Position numbers and translations under genes: made by a program. From Bondarzewia mesenterica (Eukaryota; Basidiomycota; Agaricomycetes; Russulales; Bondarzewiaceae), in contig SGPL01000015.1 in assembly GCA_004802705.1 (NCBI GenBank), positions 66,755 through 130,754 of the forward strand: DNA of 64,000 nt, read 5' to 3'. This document shows, in pieces, positions 33,000 to 43,812 of this stretch. Position 1 is the stretch's first letter. Each line of letters begins with the position of its first letter. The notes under the pieces were generated by a model, which did no database searches, was not told where the DNA came from, and saw only the letters and a list, made by a program, of their open reading frames with translations.

Positions 33000-33620
33000 T
33001 CCTCCCACAGCCCTATTATGGAGTCGGCGTTCGCTCTGCAGCACGATTTCAATCGATGGTCCCTCTACTTGATGCCTCAAAACGCGGCCATCTTGGTACC
33101 AAAATACCTCGCCTTCCTTGAAGGTCTCGTCGAGATCATCATGAATCTGCCAGCAGGATTTTACCATATCACTTCCAAACTCAAGCACGAAGTTTTCATC
33201 AGTTATCTGATGATGTACAGAGTAAAGTACGACCCTGATCAGTCCGACGCACCGGCCCCTGGATCATAATTCTCTTTTGTCGAACGTATCATCCTCTCGG
33301 AGATCCAGGCGGAGGACGGCGCCTGGTTCTTGCATGGCATGATGTGGGAAAGGAGATGTGTTCACCTTGCGGAGATTGTTGAACACAAACATCAGAAGGG
33401 CGTTCGTAACTAGTACTGTTTTTACTGATAGTTTGCAGAGAACCTCGGGGGCAAGCCAGCCTTGATCGCGAAGGCGAATTCTCGTCTCAGGAAGGCCCAA
33501 TGAAGTTCATCGTCAAAGAATATGTAGGGCTGCTCTTTTTTCATTCAAATGTTACATGGCGCTGACGATCGTACGCTTTGCTCCCGTACATGGGATGCGA
33601 TTTAATCGACTTTCTGAATG
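33000..33620. other. Unassigned open frames
   Basis: Next to the truncated copy lie overlapping open frames on both strands. On the plus strand is HDFNRWSLYLMPQNAAILVP and GFYHITSKLKHEVFISYLMM (within 32799-33269). On the minus strand is LEFGSDMVKSCWQIHDDLDE and TFKEGEVFWYQDGRVLRHQV (within 32925-33188). Either may be a gene remnant. I recognise neither and cannot choose the strand. Confidence 0.3.
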
Positions 33621-33632
33621 GTAAGTTAGGCT

Positions 33633-34490
33633 TCAACAGCAGCACCAATACCTGCCCGAATACACAGGGACAACCACGTAGTACACGGGGCGCCACACGC
33701 GACGACAGCACTCCGCACTCGTCCCCGCCACAAAAGTACCCGTCTGGTCCACCTTCCCCAACACCGTCTTCTCCTCGCCCGCGTCCGCCGTCCCATCCTG
33801 ATTACCCACAACCTGCAACAATGCGCTCTTCTCTGTCAAAACGTATGCTTCCAAAGCCCCACTCTCCTCATTCTTACCCACCGAAAACCGTTTCACCTTC
33901 TCCTCCTCGAATGAACATTTGGACATGAGCTTGTCACTCCAACTGTTGCCGCCTTCTTGGATGACGTAGTGTATGCAGTTGTCCTTGGCCGAGATGTAGA
34001 AGGTATGTATCTTATTCTCCACGAATGCAGTCGTGATAGGACTGCCCGCCACGGGCTCTACAGGGAGGACCGTGGGGTTCCACGCATCGTCGAGTTGGAT
34101 CAGGCGTCCAGCCGGATCCTGGAAGAACACGTACGCGCGGTTGTCCGCGCCAAAGGACGTGGCAATCTTGCCTTCCGGGTGAACGTCATGATGAGGAATG
34201 GTGTCGTCGACCCACTCCTCGTCCTCGTCGTTGTAGGTGAGCGCTCGAAGAGCAGAGGAGGAGGAGATGCAGATGATGCGACGGGAGTTCGGGGCGAGGA
34301 CGTAAGAAGCAGTGGAGTTTGTGCGGACGGAGGTGGCGACAATGTCTTGGTCACCAAAGGCGTTGCCCGTCCAGTGTTTAGATATGAGGGAGGAACGGTC
34401 GGCATAGAGCAGGTACATGCTTTTGCCCTCCGGGTGCATAGCACCACCAGCGGCGAGGAGGCGGCGGGTGAGGTCTTGGAACTGAGCCAT
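33633..34490 (-). CDS. Beta-propeller lectin-like protein
   Basis: Protein of about 285 residues, start ATG 34488-34490 (MAQFQDLTRRLLAAGGAMHP), without a signal peptide. It shows short repeated blade-like segments with aromatic/Ser patterns: KSMYLLYADRSSLISKHWTG, SRRIICISSSSALRALTYND, DNRAYVFFQDPAGRLIQLDD, VENKIHTFYISAKDNCIHYV and LEAYVLTEKSALLQVVGNQD. This layout resembles fungal fucose-specific (AAL-type) six-bladed propeller lectins, often cytoplasmic and linked to defence against fungal feeders. Sugar-binding residues cannot be assigned with confidence. The last residues (VYSGRYWCCC) are unusual; an intron starting at gtattgg near 33656 may replace them. Confidence 0.5.
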   Translation of the reverse strand: MAQFQDLTRRLLAAGGAMHPEGKSMYLLYADRSSLISKHWTGNAFGDQDIVATSVRTNSTASYVLAPNSRRIICISSSSALRALTYNDEDEEWVDDTIPHHDVHPEGKIATSFGADNRAYVFFQDPAGRLIQLDDAWNPTVLPVEPVAGSPITTAFVENKIHTFYISAKDNCIHYVIQEGGNSWSDKLMSKCSFEEEKVKRFSVGKNEESGALEAYVLTEKSALLQVVGNQDGTADAGEEKTVLGKVDQTGTFVAGTSAECCRRVWRPVYYVVVPVYSGRYWCCC

Positions 34491-36143
34491 GATAAGAATT
34501 TATGGACGACGAAATGTAAGTGGTGTTTGACTCCTCAGGCTCAATCACGAACTCTTTAAATATTTGCAGGTCGCCGCAGTCCCTGTTGCATGTGCAGGCC
34601 CAGTTCCGTTCGTTTCCCGTCTTTGAGCCATTTTCCCGGTACTTTCAGCCCACTACTTTGGCTCATTTTCCGTCTGTCTTCCGCCTCCTCATCTGCGCTA
34701 TCGGTGACTGCGACCTGCTATTGATTTCGTGAATCAGATGGGCGGAGTCGGACTTATGTATACTGGCAGAAGGCTGTGTACATTGAGTGCTTGAAACGGG
34801 AAGTTGAAGTGCCGAATGTCCACTCATTGCTCTATTACTGCACCTGCGTTCGTCATTCGATGCCTCTGGACGCCTGGCGATACCTCTCTGAACAGCTGAC
34901 GAGGCGTGCTTTGGCTATCTTCCTCCTATTTATTTGACACTTCGCCTCGACATTCGTCAACACATCCTACACTCTGCCTACACCCTTCCTCAAGGTCTCA
35001 GTCAACGATTCTCCAGGCAGCGCAAAACCCTCTGTCGCGCTCGCGTCCGCTTGGCACCAGCGCACGTCGCAGCCCCGCGCTTGACCTCGGCTCTCTCGTT
35101 GACTAAAGCTCCGTGCTGTGGCATTCTCAATGAAGCCTTTTTGTGTTATCTGGCCACAGTGAGTGTCCATCTTCCCATATCTCCGGGCTTCCTTCTGTCT
35201 GAGTAGTGTTGACTATTTAAATGCATTTCGACCTGAAATCAACTGTTCACGAGATGCTCTTATGATAAGGAGGCAACGGCATCAATTAAGCCTCTCTGGT
35301 GAGCGGCATTTAAGACTTCATGAGTTCTATACAGACTCGGAGTGACCGTTACTCCGCCCGCTGTCTGTTTTGTGGACATTCAAGATTTGATCAGCGCTTA
35401 TTTGATTGGAGGGCTCTGCGATGTGCATCTTTTTACGGTTTCGCACATCCGATTGTATGGTTTCCCACTCCCTCCGCGACCCCTAAATTCCTTTTCAATC
35501 CGGCCAAAATATCCAAGTAGGTGATCACAGAGTCCCAAAATCTTGGTGAGTGAAGAGAGATCATCTGGCTTGCTCGAACATGGGCAGGCTATATTCATCT
35601 GGTCTGGTGACTTTCGCCGCCTTTTCAACATGCATCTTATTGAAAACACTCATCGCCACCTCAGGCTCCGTACTGTCAAGCCCTTTCTGTCGGACGTTGA
35701 TCAAGCATGGGAGACTCAACTGCGTCGAGTTCCGACACGATTCCGAATGTCGCTCCCTCCGGTGGTCCTGAGTTCCGGCGTGGATGAGTCATTTCCATTT
35801 CAGTCCGTTATTCAGCTGTAAATGTGTAATGCTGAATCGATATCGTAGATGTGGACCCAAGGTCTCACCTTGTCTATATACGTGTAGGTTAGCATCGCCT
35901 CCTGGGGATTCAACTTGACATAGGGCTGTGCCTACTCAGTTCCGTGTCACGGGCGACAAAGTCACCTCATATGTGCCAGCGCTTCTGGGCCTTGTTTTTA
36001 TTTTATTATTTTATAATACTTCCGCGCAGCATCCCAGATTTCGCGTATAAGACTTGACAATCCTGCTCAAACGTTTCTTGTCTTCTCACCTTTGACCAAA
36101 CCTGCGTGTCAATTACGTCTCCTCAATTCGATTAGGATCCACG
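34491..36143. other. Long region without a confident gene
   Basis: 1.6 kb with several plus-strand open frames (34906-35106, 35342-35524, 35543-35821). Phrases such as VCFVDIQDLISAYLIGG and FRRLFNMHLIENTHRHLRLR look like broken leucine-rich/F-box-type sequence, but no start, splice order or motif holds together. It could be a decayed F-box-like gene. 36000-36120 is AT-rich (tattttattattttataat) and probably belongs to the promoter of the next gene. Confidence 0.3.
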
Positions 36144-37689
36144 ATGGACAACATCCATGATGCTGCCTGGCAGAGCATACTTACCGCCGATCGTCTCAAG
36201 AGTTACCTCGAGAACGCTGGACCCTCCATCATCGACTCCCCAGGCGGCCTCAAGTCCATGACTCCCCTCGCAGCTGCCGCCTCCCGCGGCCACCTGGACA
36301 TCGTCCGTCTGCTTCTCCACAACCACGCGAACGTCAATGCCCCCTCCCTCTACAACCGCACTCCACTCTTTTATGCCACGTCCAGGTCGCCGGCCCACGA
36401 CCGGCTCGCAATCGTACGCGCTCTCCTAGACGCCGGCGCCCTCATTGACGCGTGCTCCGCCGATGACGACTTCTACACTCCGCTCATGAACGCCGTCACT
36501 GAGGTCCGAGACAAGGACGTCGTGCACGAGCTTGTGGACCGCGATGCGTCGTTGACACTGAAGAATGCGCAGGGCCAAACGGCGGAGATGCTCGCTAAGG
36601 AGACGGGGATGGAGCGGGACCTCCGGCCGCGGGAAGAGAGGAACTCCACTCGGGCGCAGATCATCGATCTCATCCTGTCTGTGGTGATGCTCATCATCGC
36701 ATATATCAACGGCAGCGCCATGAAGGGCGTCGTGAACGGCATTGTGAAGAAGCTGTACGGTATCAGCGGTGACAAGGGCCAAGAGGTTGCAAAGGTACCC
36801 AGCTACGCTCCCCACAGCCCTCTCTTGTGCTGACCTTTTAAATGTCCAGGATATCCCCGAGCCCCACACGGTCGAGGAGTTCAAGGATAGTCTCAACACC
36901 TATGTCGCGGATTCCGGCCTCGAGAAGTTTTTCGGCCGCGATGACCCCTTCCTCCAGACCCTCGCCGAGAACGCCGCCACCCTACGCAACGACGACACGA
37001 CCTTCTTGCGCAAACCTGAAAACATTAAGCGCCTCACCCGCCTTACTCTTTACCAACCCGTTATTTACTGCGACGACAGCGGATCCATGGACGGAAAAAA
37101 CCGCTACACCCACCAACGCGAGCTCGTCACTCGCATCGCCCGTATCGCTACCAAGATCGTCCCGGACAACCTTGGTGTTGAGCTCCGTTTCATCAATTCC
37201 AAATCCTCCTCCAACCTGTCTGCCGTTGATATCGATGCGGCTGTTGACGCCGTGCATCCCAACGGCGGAACTAAGATTGGTACCAACCTCCGCCAGAAGA
37301 TTCTGGAGCCGCTGGTCTACAGCATCCTTTCCGACCCCAACAAGTCCCTTCGGCGTCCGCTCCTTGTGTGCACGATCACCGACGGATGTCCCAGTGGCGA
37401 GCAGCCGATGGTTTTTAAGGACGCGATTGTGGAGTGCAGGCGAAAGTTGGTGAACCACGGATACGAACCGAACGCGGTAATGTTTTCCATCAGTCAAATT
37501 GGGGATGATGCAAATGCGACGGCATTTCTAGACGGGTTGAGGGGTGACCAGGAGATCGAGGATGTCCTCCATTGCACGGCAGATCGGCTGGACAGTAAGT
37601 ATCAGGAACTGAAGATGAACGAGAGGAGGATCGAGGAATGGCTGCTGAAGCTGTTGACGAAGCCGATCATGGAGCGGGACGAGTCATAG
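36144..37689 (+). CDS. Ankyrin-repeat and von Willebrand A domain protein
   Basis: 496 residues in two exons, 36144-36794 and 36850-37689. Residues 35-150 form ankyrin repeats (SMTPLAAAASRGHLDIVRLL, YNRTPLFYATS, FYTPLMNAV, NAQGQTAEMLAKETG). Residues 172-188 (IIDLILSVVMLIIAYIN) form a hydrophobic segment that may be a membrane anchor. From about residue 285 comes a vWA domain with the MIDAS metal site: YCDDSGSMDGKNR (DxSxS), then GGTKIGT (Thr) and ITDGCPSGE (Asp). Such domains bind protein ligands through a divalent ion. The combination suggests an intracellular, perhaps membrane-tethered, interaction protein; its partner is unknown. Confidence 0.85.
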
Positions 37690-38225
37690 AGGACTGTGTG
37701 TACTGATTTTATGTCGGTCCTGATATCCATTGACGATAATTCCTTTGTTAAATTTTGGAGAACGGGCGGAAGTAATAAAGTTCGAACATCGTCACTGACT
37801 TGGATGTGACATGCGCGAGCGGCAGCCTTTTTTTACGATCCCCGAACGAATCGTCATTCTAGTGATTTGAAGTAAAATCGTAATCGAACTACAGTCTTTC
37901 GTAGGCAACCAAAGCTTATCAGAGGATGACCGATTGTCGGTCTGACTACCGGTAAGTAGAAGACTTTATTAGGCCGCCTACTGAGATCACATTCCAGTAG
38001 AGCATGAAGCTGGTTTAGCTTGGTCTCCCACAAGAGATTGTAGCAATTTTTTTCAACGTTTGTACCATAAGATATCGCCACATGAAATCGAATTGCATAT
38101 GATTTGTTCGCCGGCCTTCGACGACGACATCGTCTATTAATCCTGGGGTTCGTGTCTGACACCATACAAAAGTGTGTGACAATAACATGAAGAGAAATCC
38201 ATATAGGATACATAGGACAGATGAA
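37690..38225. other. Convergent 3' region, nothing identified
   Basis: Between the ankyrin-vWA gene and the protease gene. Minus-strand open frames up to 119 codons have no recognisable content. Confidence 0.45.
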
Positions 38226-39545
38226 TTAATTAACATTCTTCAGTTGCTCTCTAAGCTCGAACCAGAATTCGGTGATCTATCCATTGTGAGCACCAGGTGA
38301 GCACAAGCTTGGAACAACTCCGGATTAGTCCACTCACCATCTCATTGTTTGCCAGCGGGTACTCTACCATCGACACTTCAGAACTCTCCGCATCCTCTCC
38401 ATCACGCTCCCTAATTCTCGTCCCCTGCATCCTCAACTGATAACTGATTCCCTCGTTCTCCAGAACGATCCTCATCGCCTTCTTTTTCAACTTCACGTTG
38501 GCCTTCTTGAAGAGGCTACCATCCCTCATCTTCTCGGTCAACACCAGCTCTTTTCTCGCAACGTTGAACGTCACCCACTTCCCTCCTACTGTCATCGCGT
38601 ACAGCGCTTTTTCTGACGTGGCGTATACTGGCAGCACGTCGAACTTAGTTCCAGAGCCTAGTCGCACGCGGGCGAAGGCAAAGTCGTCTGAGAAATTCAG
38701 GTAAAGCCGGCGCAAAGGGGGCGTTGAGCGAGGATCCTGTGCGCGGAGCTCAACGCCGTACTCGCCCACAGAGGCCCAGGCGAAGACATCGCGCAGGAGC
38801 TTTGGCGTGAGGCGAGAACCACGACTGCCTCCGGTGCGCGCACGAGCCTTTTCAGGACGGTGGTTGCTGTACTTCAATATCAGCGTCAATGAAGAATAAG
38901 GTTTGCGAGGAGAACATACTGAATGGCGATGACGGTCTGGAGACCCTGATATTCTATCCATACTGGAGAACCGCTGATACCCTGCTCAGTAACGGCTTTG
39001 TATTCCAGCTGCTCCGCATAGCAACCCACGCAGCGACCTGAGGACGTCGTGGGGTGCCCCGGCGGCGTCTCAACACGGTAGCCACTGACGTAGATATCTC
39101 CCTTGAACGAATCTTCGTAGGCGAGTTTCATGTTGAACGGGTACCCGCCACGCGCTCCTGTGGAGGGGCGCGGGAGGAGGATGGCACCATAGTCTACCAT
39201 AGGCGTCTGCTTGGCCTTGTAGGCTTCGGACACGCGGAAGTCGGTGACGGGCATGAGGCTGCCGTCGGCTAGGAGAACTGTGAGGTTAGACGAGAACTTG
39301 CCAGTGGGGCTAATGAGGTTGTGGGCGGCAGTGAGGATCACATCGTAGGAGGTGTCGGGAATGTTGACAAAAAACCCGCTGCCGTAGGTTAGGACGCCTT
39401 CGACGTGGAACTCAAGCTTGACGGTCCATTCCTTTACCAATTCCAGATTTGCGAACTTGAGGCCGGGGGGATGGACGACGTCGGGGGCATCGCCGGTCCA
39501 ACTGGGATGCTGGAGCTCTTCAGGAATATCAAGCTTTTGGACCAT
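38226..39545 (-). CDS. Trypsin-like serine protease (V8/S1 fold)
   Basis: Start ATG 39543-39545 (MVQKLDIPEELQHPSWTG); no signal peptide at this start. The chymotrypsin-fold core has all three catalytic residues in order: His in DVILTAAHNLISPTG, Asp in QTPMVDYGAILLPRP and Ser in VTEQGISGSPVWIEYQG. The second exon carries an unidentified C-terminal domain (LYLNFSDDFAFARVRLGSGT, FDVLPVYATSEKALYAMTVG, KKKAMRIVLENEGISYQLRM). A short last exon ends ITEFWFELREQLKNVN (stop 38226-38228). Whether it is secreted by another route or acts inside the cell is open; bacterial-like glutamyl endopeptidases share this core. Confidence 0.8.
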
Positions 39546-39989
39546 TGCGGGTGTGAAAAGCAAAAACCATTGACGTTAGAACGATGATGTCCATAATATA
39601 CGAAACGACCGAAGGTGCACAGCTTTGGTTCGTTTTCACAGGTGTGAACTCGACCAATGTGACTCAAGGCCTGCACTGAGCCTTATTGCATACTTACACA
39701 ACGTGAGTGACTTCGGAATTGATCGGAATTGGCGCCAGCTCGACGGCTTGGCATGTGTACAACACGTATGTCAACTTGAATTCCGAGTCCCCATGGGCCT
39801 GCGAGAACGCCAGCGTCGGGCGTTAATGATTGATTTCAGAGGCACTGAATACACTCTGAATACCACCGAATTGAATTGAATCTTCATATATCTGGGGTAT
39901 TTCAGTATGAATTGGTATATTGGACAAAGAGTTCTTTGTGCCACTGACTGAAATTCTAAGGTCCTGATATATTTCAGATGCATATTGGC
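39546..39989. other. Intergenic, nothing identified
   Basis: Protease promoter and 3' flank of the phosphotransferase gene; from about 39990 onward the sequence matches the truncated copy at 32.05 kb. Confidence 0.4.
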
Positions 39990-40136
39990 CCTTGGGTCCG
40001 ACTACACCTCTTCCTCGTGAAAGGCTCTGAGGCTTCGTACTTCCGTTCATTGATGATAGCAAAGCAAGAAGGAAGTGCTCTGCCTCCGAAATCCATCTTC
40101 TTCCTGACCGTCGCTCAGGCACGATTCCGAAACCTT

Positions 40137-41520
40137 TCAATCAACCCGATGCCTGACCGGCGCTAGGTACCGAACCCATTCGACGCCCTTTACGACGTCC
40201 CAATCGACCAATTCATCAGCACGAACGCCCGCCCTTAGCAATTTGACTCCCTCCGAGATCATGTCCTTGATATGCCCGCACTTGACTCCTACGCCCGGGC
40301 ATCCACACCAGAGCTGGTTCCTCCATGCCGCGGCGTTGATGAGCTCCCATCCATGCATAATCAACAGAGAGGACTGGTACGCCCTCGTATCTCCGCGCGC
40401 GTCGAAGGGCGAATGAGATAGAGGGGCAAAGTACGCGGCGTAAAGATCTGACTTAAACGCGCTCAGCACGCGCTGACGCTGGCGATCAGCGGTTGTAAAA
40501 GGAGAGAGTGATGCGAGATGAAGATACGCTCCTGCAATAATAATTGCCATGAGGCAGGAAAACAACGCTGCTTTTGTGCTGCCGGCCACTCACCAAGCTG
40601 AGCAATGTCTGCAGCAGGTTCATTGGGACCTGCGAACTCCCAGTCGCAAACTTGAGGACCAAAGCCTGGCTTGGGTCATCGGCACCCGTGTCGACGAGGA
40701 TGGTGCCGAACCAGATGTCGCCCTGCGAGAACGCTGTCCTCTCTCGCCTTTTCCAATTCTGCAAAGCCCGCTGTCCCAAATCCTCGAAGTCTGGGACACC
40801 GGCGTCTTTCATGAACGTCCGTGCGTTGTTGATTACGTTGCACATGGCAGTCTCATTGTCATCGTTGTCGAATGCGCTGACCAGTTCTCCATCAGGTGAA
40901 AACGCTTCCGGAGAAGTGTCATACGCATGGTGAATAGATGCGAGGAACCGGCCAAGGGTCTGGCCGGCGATCGATGCAGCTTGCGTTGTAGTCGACGGAG
41001 AGGCAAGGAAGATGTCGAGCGTGGGATGTGGTCCTAGGTCCGACTGGATCAACACATGCTTCAACTCGTCAAAATGCAGCAGCTTTGGTACGTTGACGAA
41101 TTGGTTGTTTTCGAGGGCTTGAGACAAGGGCGTGTTCCCTTGAAAGAAATGAAGGGCTCTGGCCTCGATGGTCTGTGATATCAGTTGCGACAAGCTTCCT
41201 GAACATGACGAGCGCTCTGATGCAGGAATATGAAGTCGACGCACCTGTCTTCTCTCGGAAAAGTTGAGAGAAGGGAACTTTGCGAAGTATGGCGGAGCTT
41301 GCTTCAGCACGACGGAATTATGCTGCAACAGCTTCTTTCCGAGGCTATGGTCCTTGCCATCTACCTGGGCCACCTCAGCAAGTCGCGTCGATCTTATCTG
41401 CACTGCTCGGACGACAAAGTTCGCATTTCCACCAGATAGTTCGTGGATAGCCCACTTCTCACCTGTCAGATTGTAGAGGTATGTGGCGAAGTCAAACGGG
41501 ATCGCCGAGTGTGATGTCAT
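40137..41520 (-). CDS. APH-family phosphotransferase, frame-broken
   Basis: Kinase-like enzyme of the aminoglycoside phosphotransferase / methylthioribose kinase fold. Start ATG 41518-41520 (MTSHSAIPFDFATYLYNLTG). Features: ELSGGNANFVVRAV (glycine-rich loop), SVVLKQAPPYFAKFP, TIEARALHFFQ, NVPKLLHFDELKHVLIQSD, IAGQTLGRFLASIHHAYDTS, FSQGDIWFGTILV (catalytic loop, Gln replacing the usual His) and DWEFAGPNEPAADIAQLG (metal-binding Asp). The C-terminal helical part ends VEWVRYLAPVRHRVD (stop 40137-40139). An intron follows AQLG. One base is missing at VLK/VCDWEF (about 40654-40658) compared with the 32.8-kb copy, shifting the frame into the metal-binding motif. It is either a recent pseudogene or a sequence error. 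Confidence 0.7.
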
Positions 41521-42263
41521 GCGAGGATTCCCGACTTTAGATCTGGCTGTAAGCTACAATGTGATAAAAACTGGATTATATGCGCAAGCTAACCGGATTT
41601 GTGAGCCCTCAGTCACGACGGAAGCGACTTCGTTGCGTACCTAACCGGACTTGTGAGCCCTGTATAGTACGTAGGTTAGTATGTAACGTAGAGAGTGTAT
41701 GAGAGTGTAATCTCACCTCAGCTCAGTCACGATGGAAGCGACTGAGGAGTTGTAAGTGTGGTGTGCTAGCTTATATACGTTCGTCCTTGGCCTGACCGAT
41801 GCCCTCCCTCGGTGACGTATCTCTGCCCGTGTACGCGTCAGTTTCCAACACAATGAACAGAGGAGCGTGACTTCCAAGGCTCAGCGCTCCTAGATAAGGA
41901 CATTAGCGCTGTAGAACCATACTATAGCCTTTAATAGTCTTGTCAGGGTATGCAATTGCACGGTGATCACCCGAGACATGACAGGCAATAGAACCGCAAA
42001 CCACAAGAGGAAATGATCATTCCCAATGCTCCTTCATTGGGACCATGCTCATTCAACTGCTTGAGACAGCTCTCGAAAGCAGAAGAAGTATGAATTCACA
42101 AATTCAGATGTGGGTTCGTGAGATGCGCGGCATGAAACATACAACATGACATGGTCGGAAATCTCGGAAGCATTGGAGCACGACGGTGAAGCAGAAAAAA
42201 AAAGCATAATTGTCTTTTCGGGAATTACATCGATGCAATGGAGTTCTAACCCGCATTGCCGAC
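41521..42263. other. Intergenic with a duplicated 40-bp sequence
   Basis: Holds the promoter of the phosphotransferase gene, including two copies of an aaccgga(t/c)ttgtgagccct...cagtcacga(c/t)ggaagcgact sequence (listed separately). No coding pattern was found. Confidence 0.45.
41591..41747. repeat. Direct repeat with a 62-nt insert in one copy
   Basis: Copy A, 41591-41629, is contiguous. Copy B, 41643-41742, has the same two halves separated by 62 nt (41662-41723) that begin gtatag and end cacctcagct, resembling a spliceosomal intron in size and ends. Confidence 0.6.
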
Positions 42264-42894
42264 TTAGTGCACGTGGTCCTGGACCACAGGGCTGGAGTTG
42301 TCCTGATCCAAGGCATAAACTGCATACACACATGAGACATTATTGCGCAAGGTGGAAAATATAGCGTAACTTACCAGAACCACACTCAGGGCACCTCCGC
42401 ATCTTATCCTTGGTGAGAGTCAACCATAGGAGGTCATGCGAATCGACAGGGGAACCAGTGCAGCCAACGAGACGCTCAGGTTCCTACGAAGAATAAAAGC
42501 GTAAGTGAAGAGTGGTAATGCAGATCACCGTATCAGCTAATACACGCAGGAATAGCATGCAGATATAGCCACGTACCACCGAGAAGACCTTGATAGGGTC
42601 CGCGAGAGTACCAATACGGCTCGCATCCAACGGGTTCAAATCGAAAACCTCAATACCCTCCAAAAGACCAAGAGTCTGAACACGATCAAGACCGGTAGAC
42701 TGAGCCTCGTCCGTGGGGACCTCTCCCTCCTTTCCGCCTACACCGTAGATAGCAGGAGCAGAAGCGTGGTGCTCATCCGAGCGACGAATGGCGCTGGTGG
42801 AGAGAGCGCGGAGAGCAGCCGAATTCGTAGGCTTGAGGTTGGCGCGAGCCGCAAGGACCGCGGGGCGGGCAGAGCGCAGAGCTGCTTTGAACAT
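42264..42894 (-). CDS. COX4: Cytochrome c oxidase subunit 4 (zinc-binding, Cox5b type)
   Basis: Nuclear-encoded subunit of respiratory complex IV in the mitochondrial inner membrane. Start ATG 42892-42894 gives MFKAALRSARPAVLAARANL, a typical presequence, through LRALSTSAIRRSDEHHASA. The mature part has GLLEGIEVFDLNPLDASRIG and LADPIKVFSVV, then the exon ERLVGCTGSPVDSHDLLWLT and KDKMRRCPECGS with the zinc ligands (Cys, His, Cys, Cys). The last exon reads VYALDQDNSSPVVQDHVH (stop 42264-42266). Introns are about 42488-42575 and 42284-42374. Length and motif order agree with fungal Cox4. Confidence 0.93.
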
Positions 42895-43812
42895 GATTTT
42901 TGGGAACGAGTCGGTCGTGAAGTTGCGGGTTCAAGAGAACGTGCGTGACAGCGTAGATGATATGTCACGTATGTCACATTCACCTCCGCATGGACCCGGC
43001 GGGCCAGTGCGAGGCCATGCATTCGAGACACGTCGAGTGAGGTCGAGTGCTGGCCTCGCTAACTTATGATGTTTTTGTGATCATCATGTAGACTCGACAT
43101 TGGCGGCGCACGTTGAAGAATGACCGTACGATATTTCACTTTTGCACACTGCAGCATGGTACCTTTCGATGCGGCTAATGGTTCTTTCAGTCATCTGTGA
43201 CACGGATGACACGGATGACCGGGTTTTGTGAGAATTCGTTCGTACTTTGCCAGAGCGCCCCGACGGGATACGCGCTCTCCGAGAAGTTCGATCCATAATT
43301 TCGAAACTCAAAACTGGTCAAACGGATATCGATCAGTGATTGCGCCGGAAGTGGAACGGTTTGAACGGAGTGCCGCGGGTAAGTAAACAGCGTTCCCTTC
43401 ATGCCAATCAAGCGAAGGAGCCGCCAACTTCAAATCGTTACAGCTGATAATCTGTGATTTTTAGATTTTGAAGGCCATGCAGCTATAGTAGAATTTCTAC
43501 TAGAATGGCATAACATTGGTAATGTATTTTTAGCTCGGAAGCTACTTCGGAGGTGTAAAATTAGCGGAGAGGCGCTGACTTCTAGTGGATCCAAAGTAGG
43601 CAAGTGTGAACGATTGGAAGGGAAGAAGCTGGAAGAAGCCAATGGTCGGTGTATATTTTCGTTGACAGATACTTTACCGATGCACAATCAACGGTTATCC
43701 CGCTTGCTCTCTCCACTCTTGTCCTCGACACAATTTCACCCGCTCCTCTCACCAGAGTCCCCAGCGGACGAGCGGCTCTCACCCGTTCTTTCTTTTCGNT
43801 CCTTTCATCTCC
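42895..43812. other. Divergent promoter region COX4 / Ca2+ antiporter
   Basis: About 920 bp between two divergent starts. Contains a short direct repeat, cacggatga, near 43200-43217, a perfect 17-bp palindrome TAGTAGAATTTCTACTA at 43486-43502, and the first ambiguous base of the window at 43799. No gene seen. Confidence 0.5.

Noticed and set aside
32163..33052. Truncated phosphotransferase copy as an intact gene
   Set aside because: Lacks the entire N-lobe and glycine-rich loop and has lost the original stop; treated as a pseudogene.
34520..34732. Plus-strand open frame next to the lectin gene
   Set aside because: Short, no motif, and positioned in the lectin promoter.
36426..36899. 157-codon minus-strand open frame
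   Set aside because: Antisense to the ankyrin-vWA gene; the plus strand explains the sequence.
28799..41520. Accessory stretch as a biosynthetic gene cluster
   Set aside because: No polyketide synthase, peptide synthetase, terpene cyclase, P450 or other tailoring enzyme is present.
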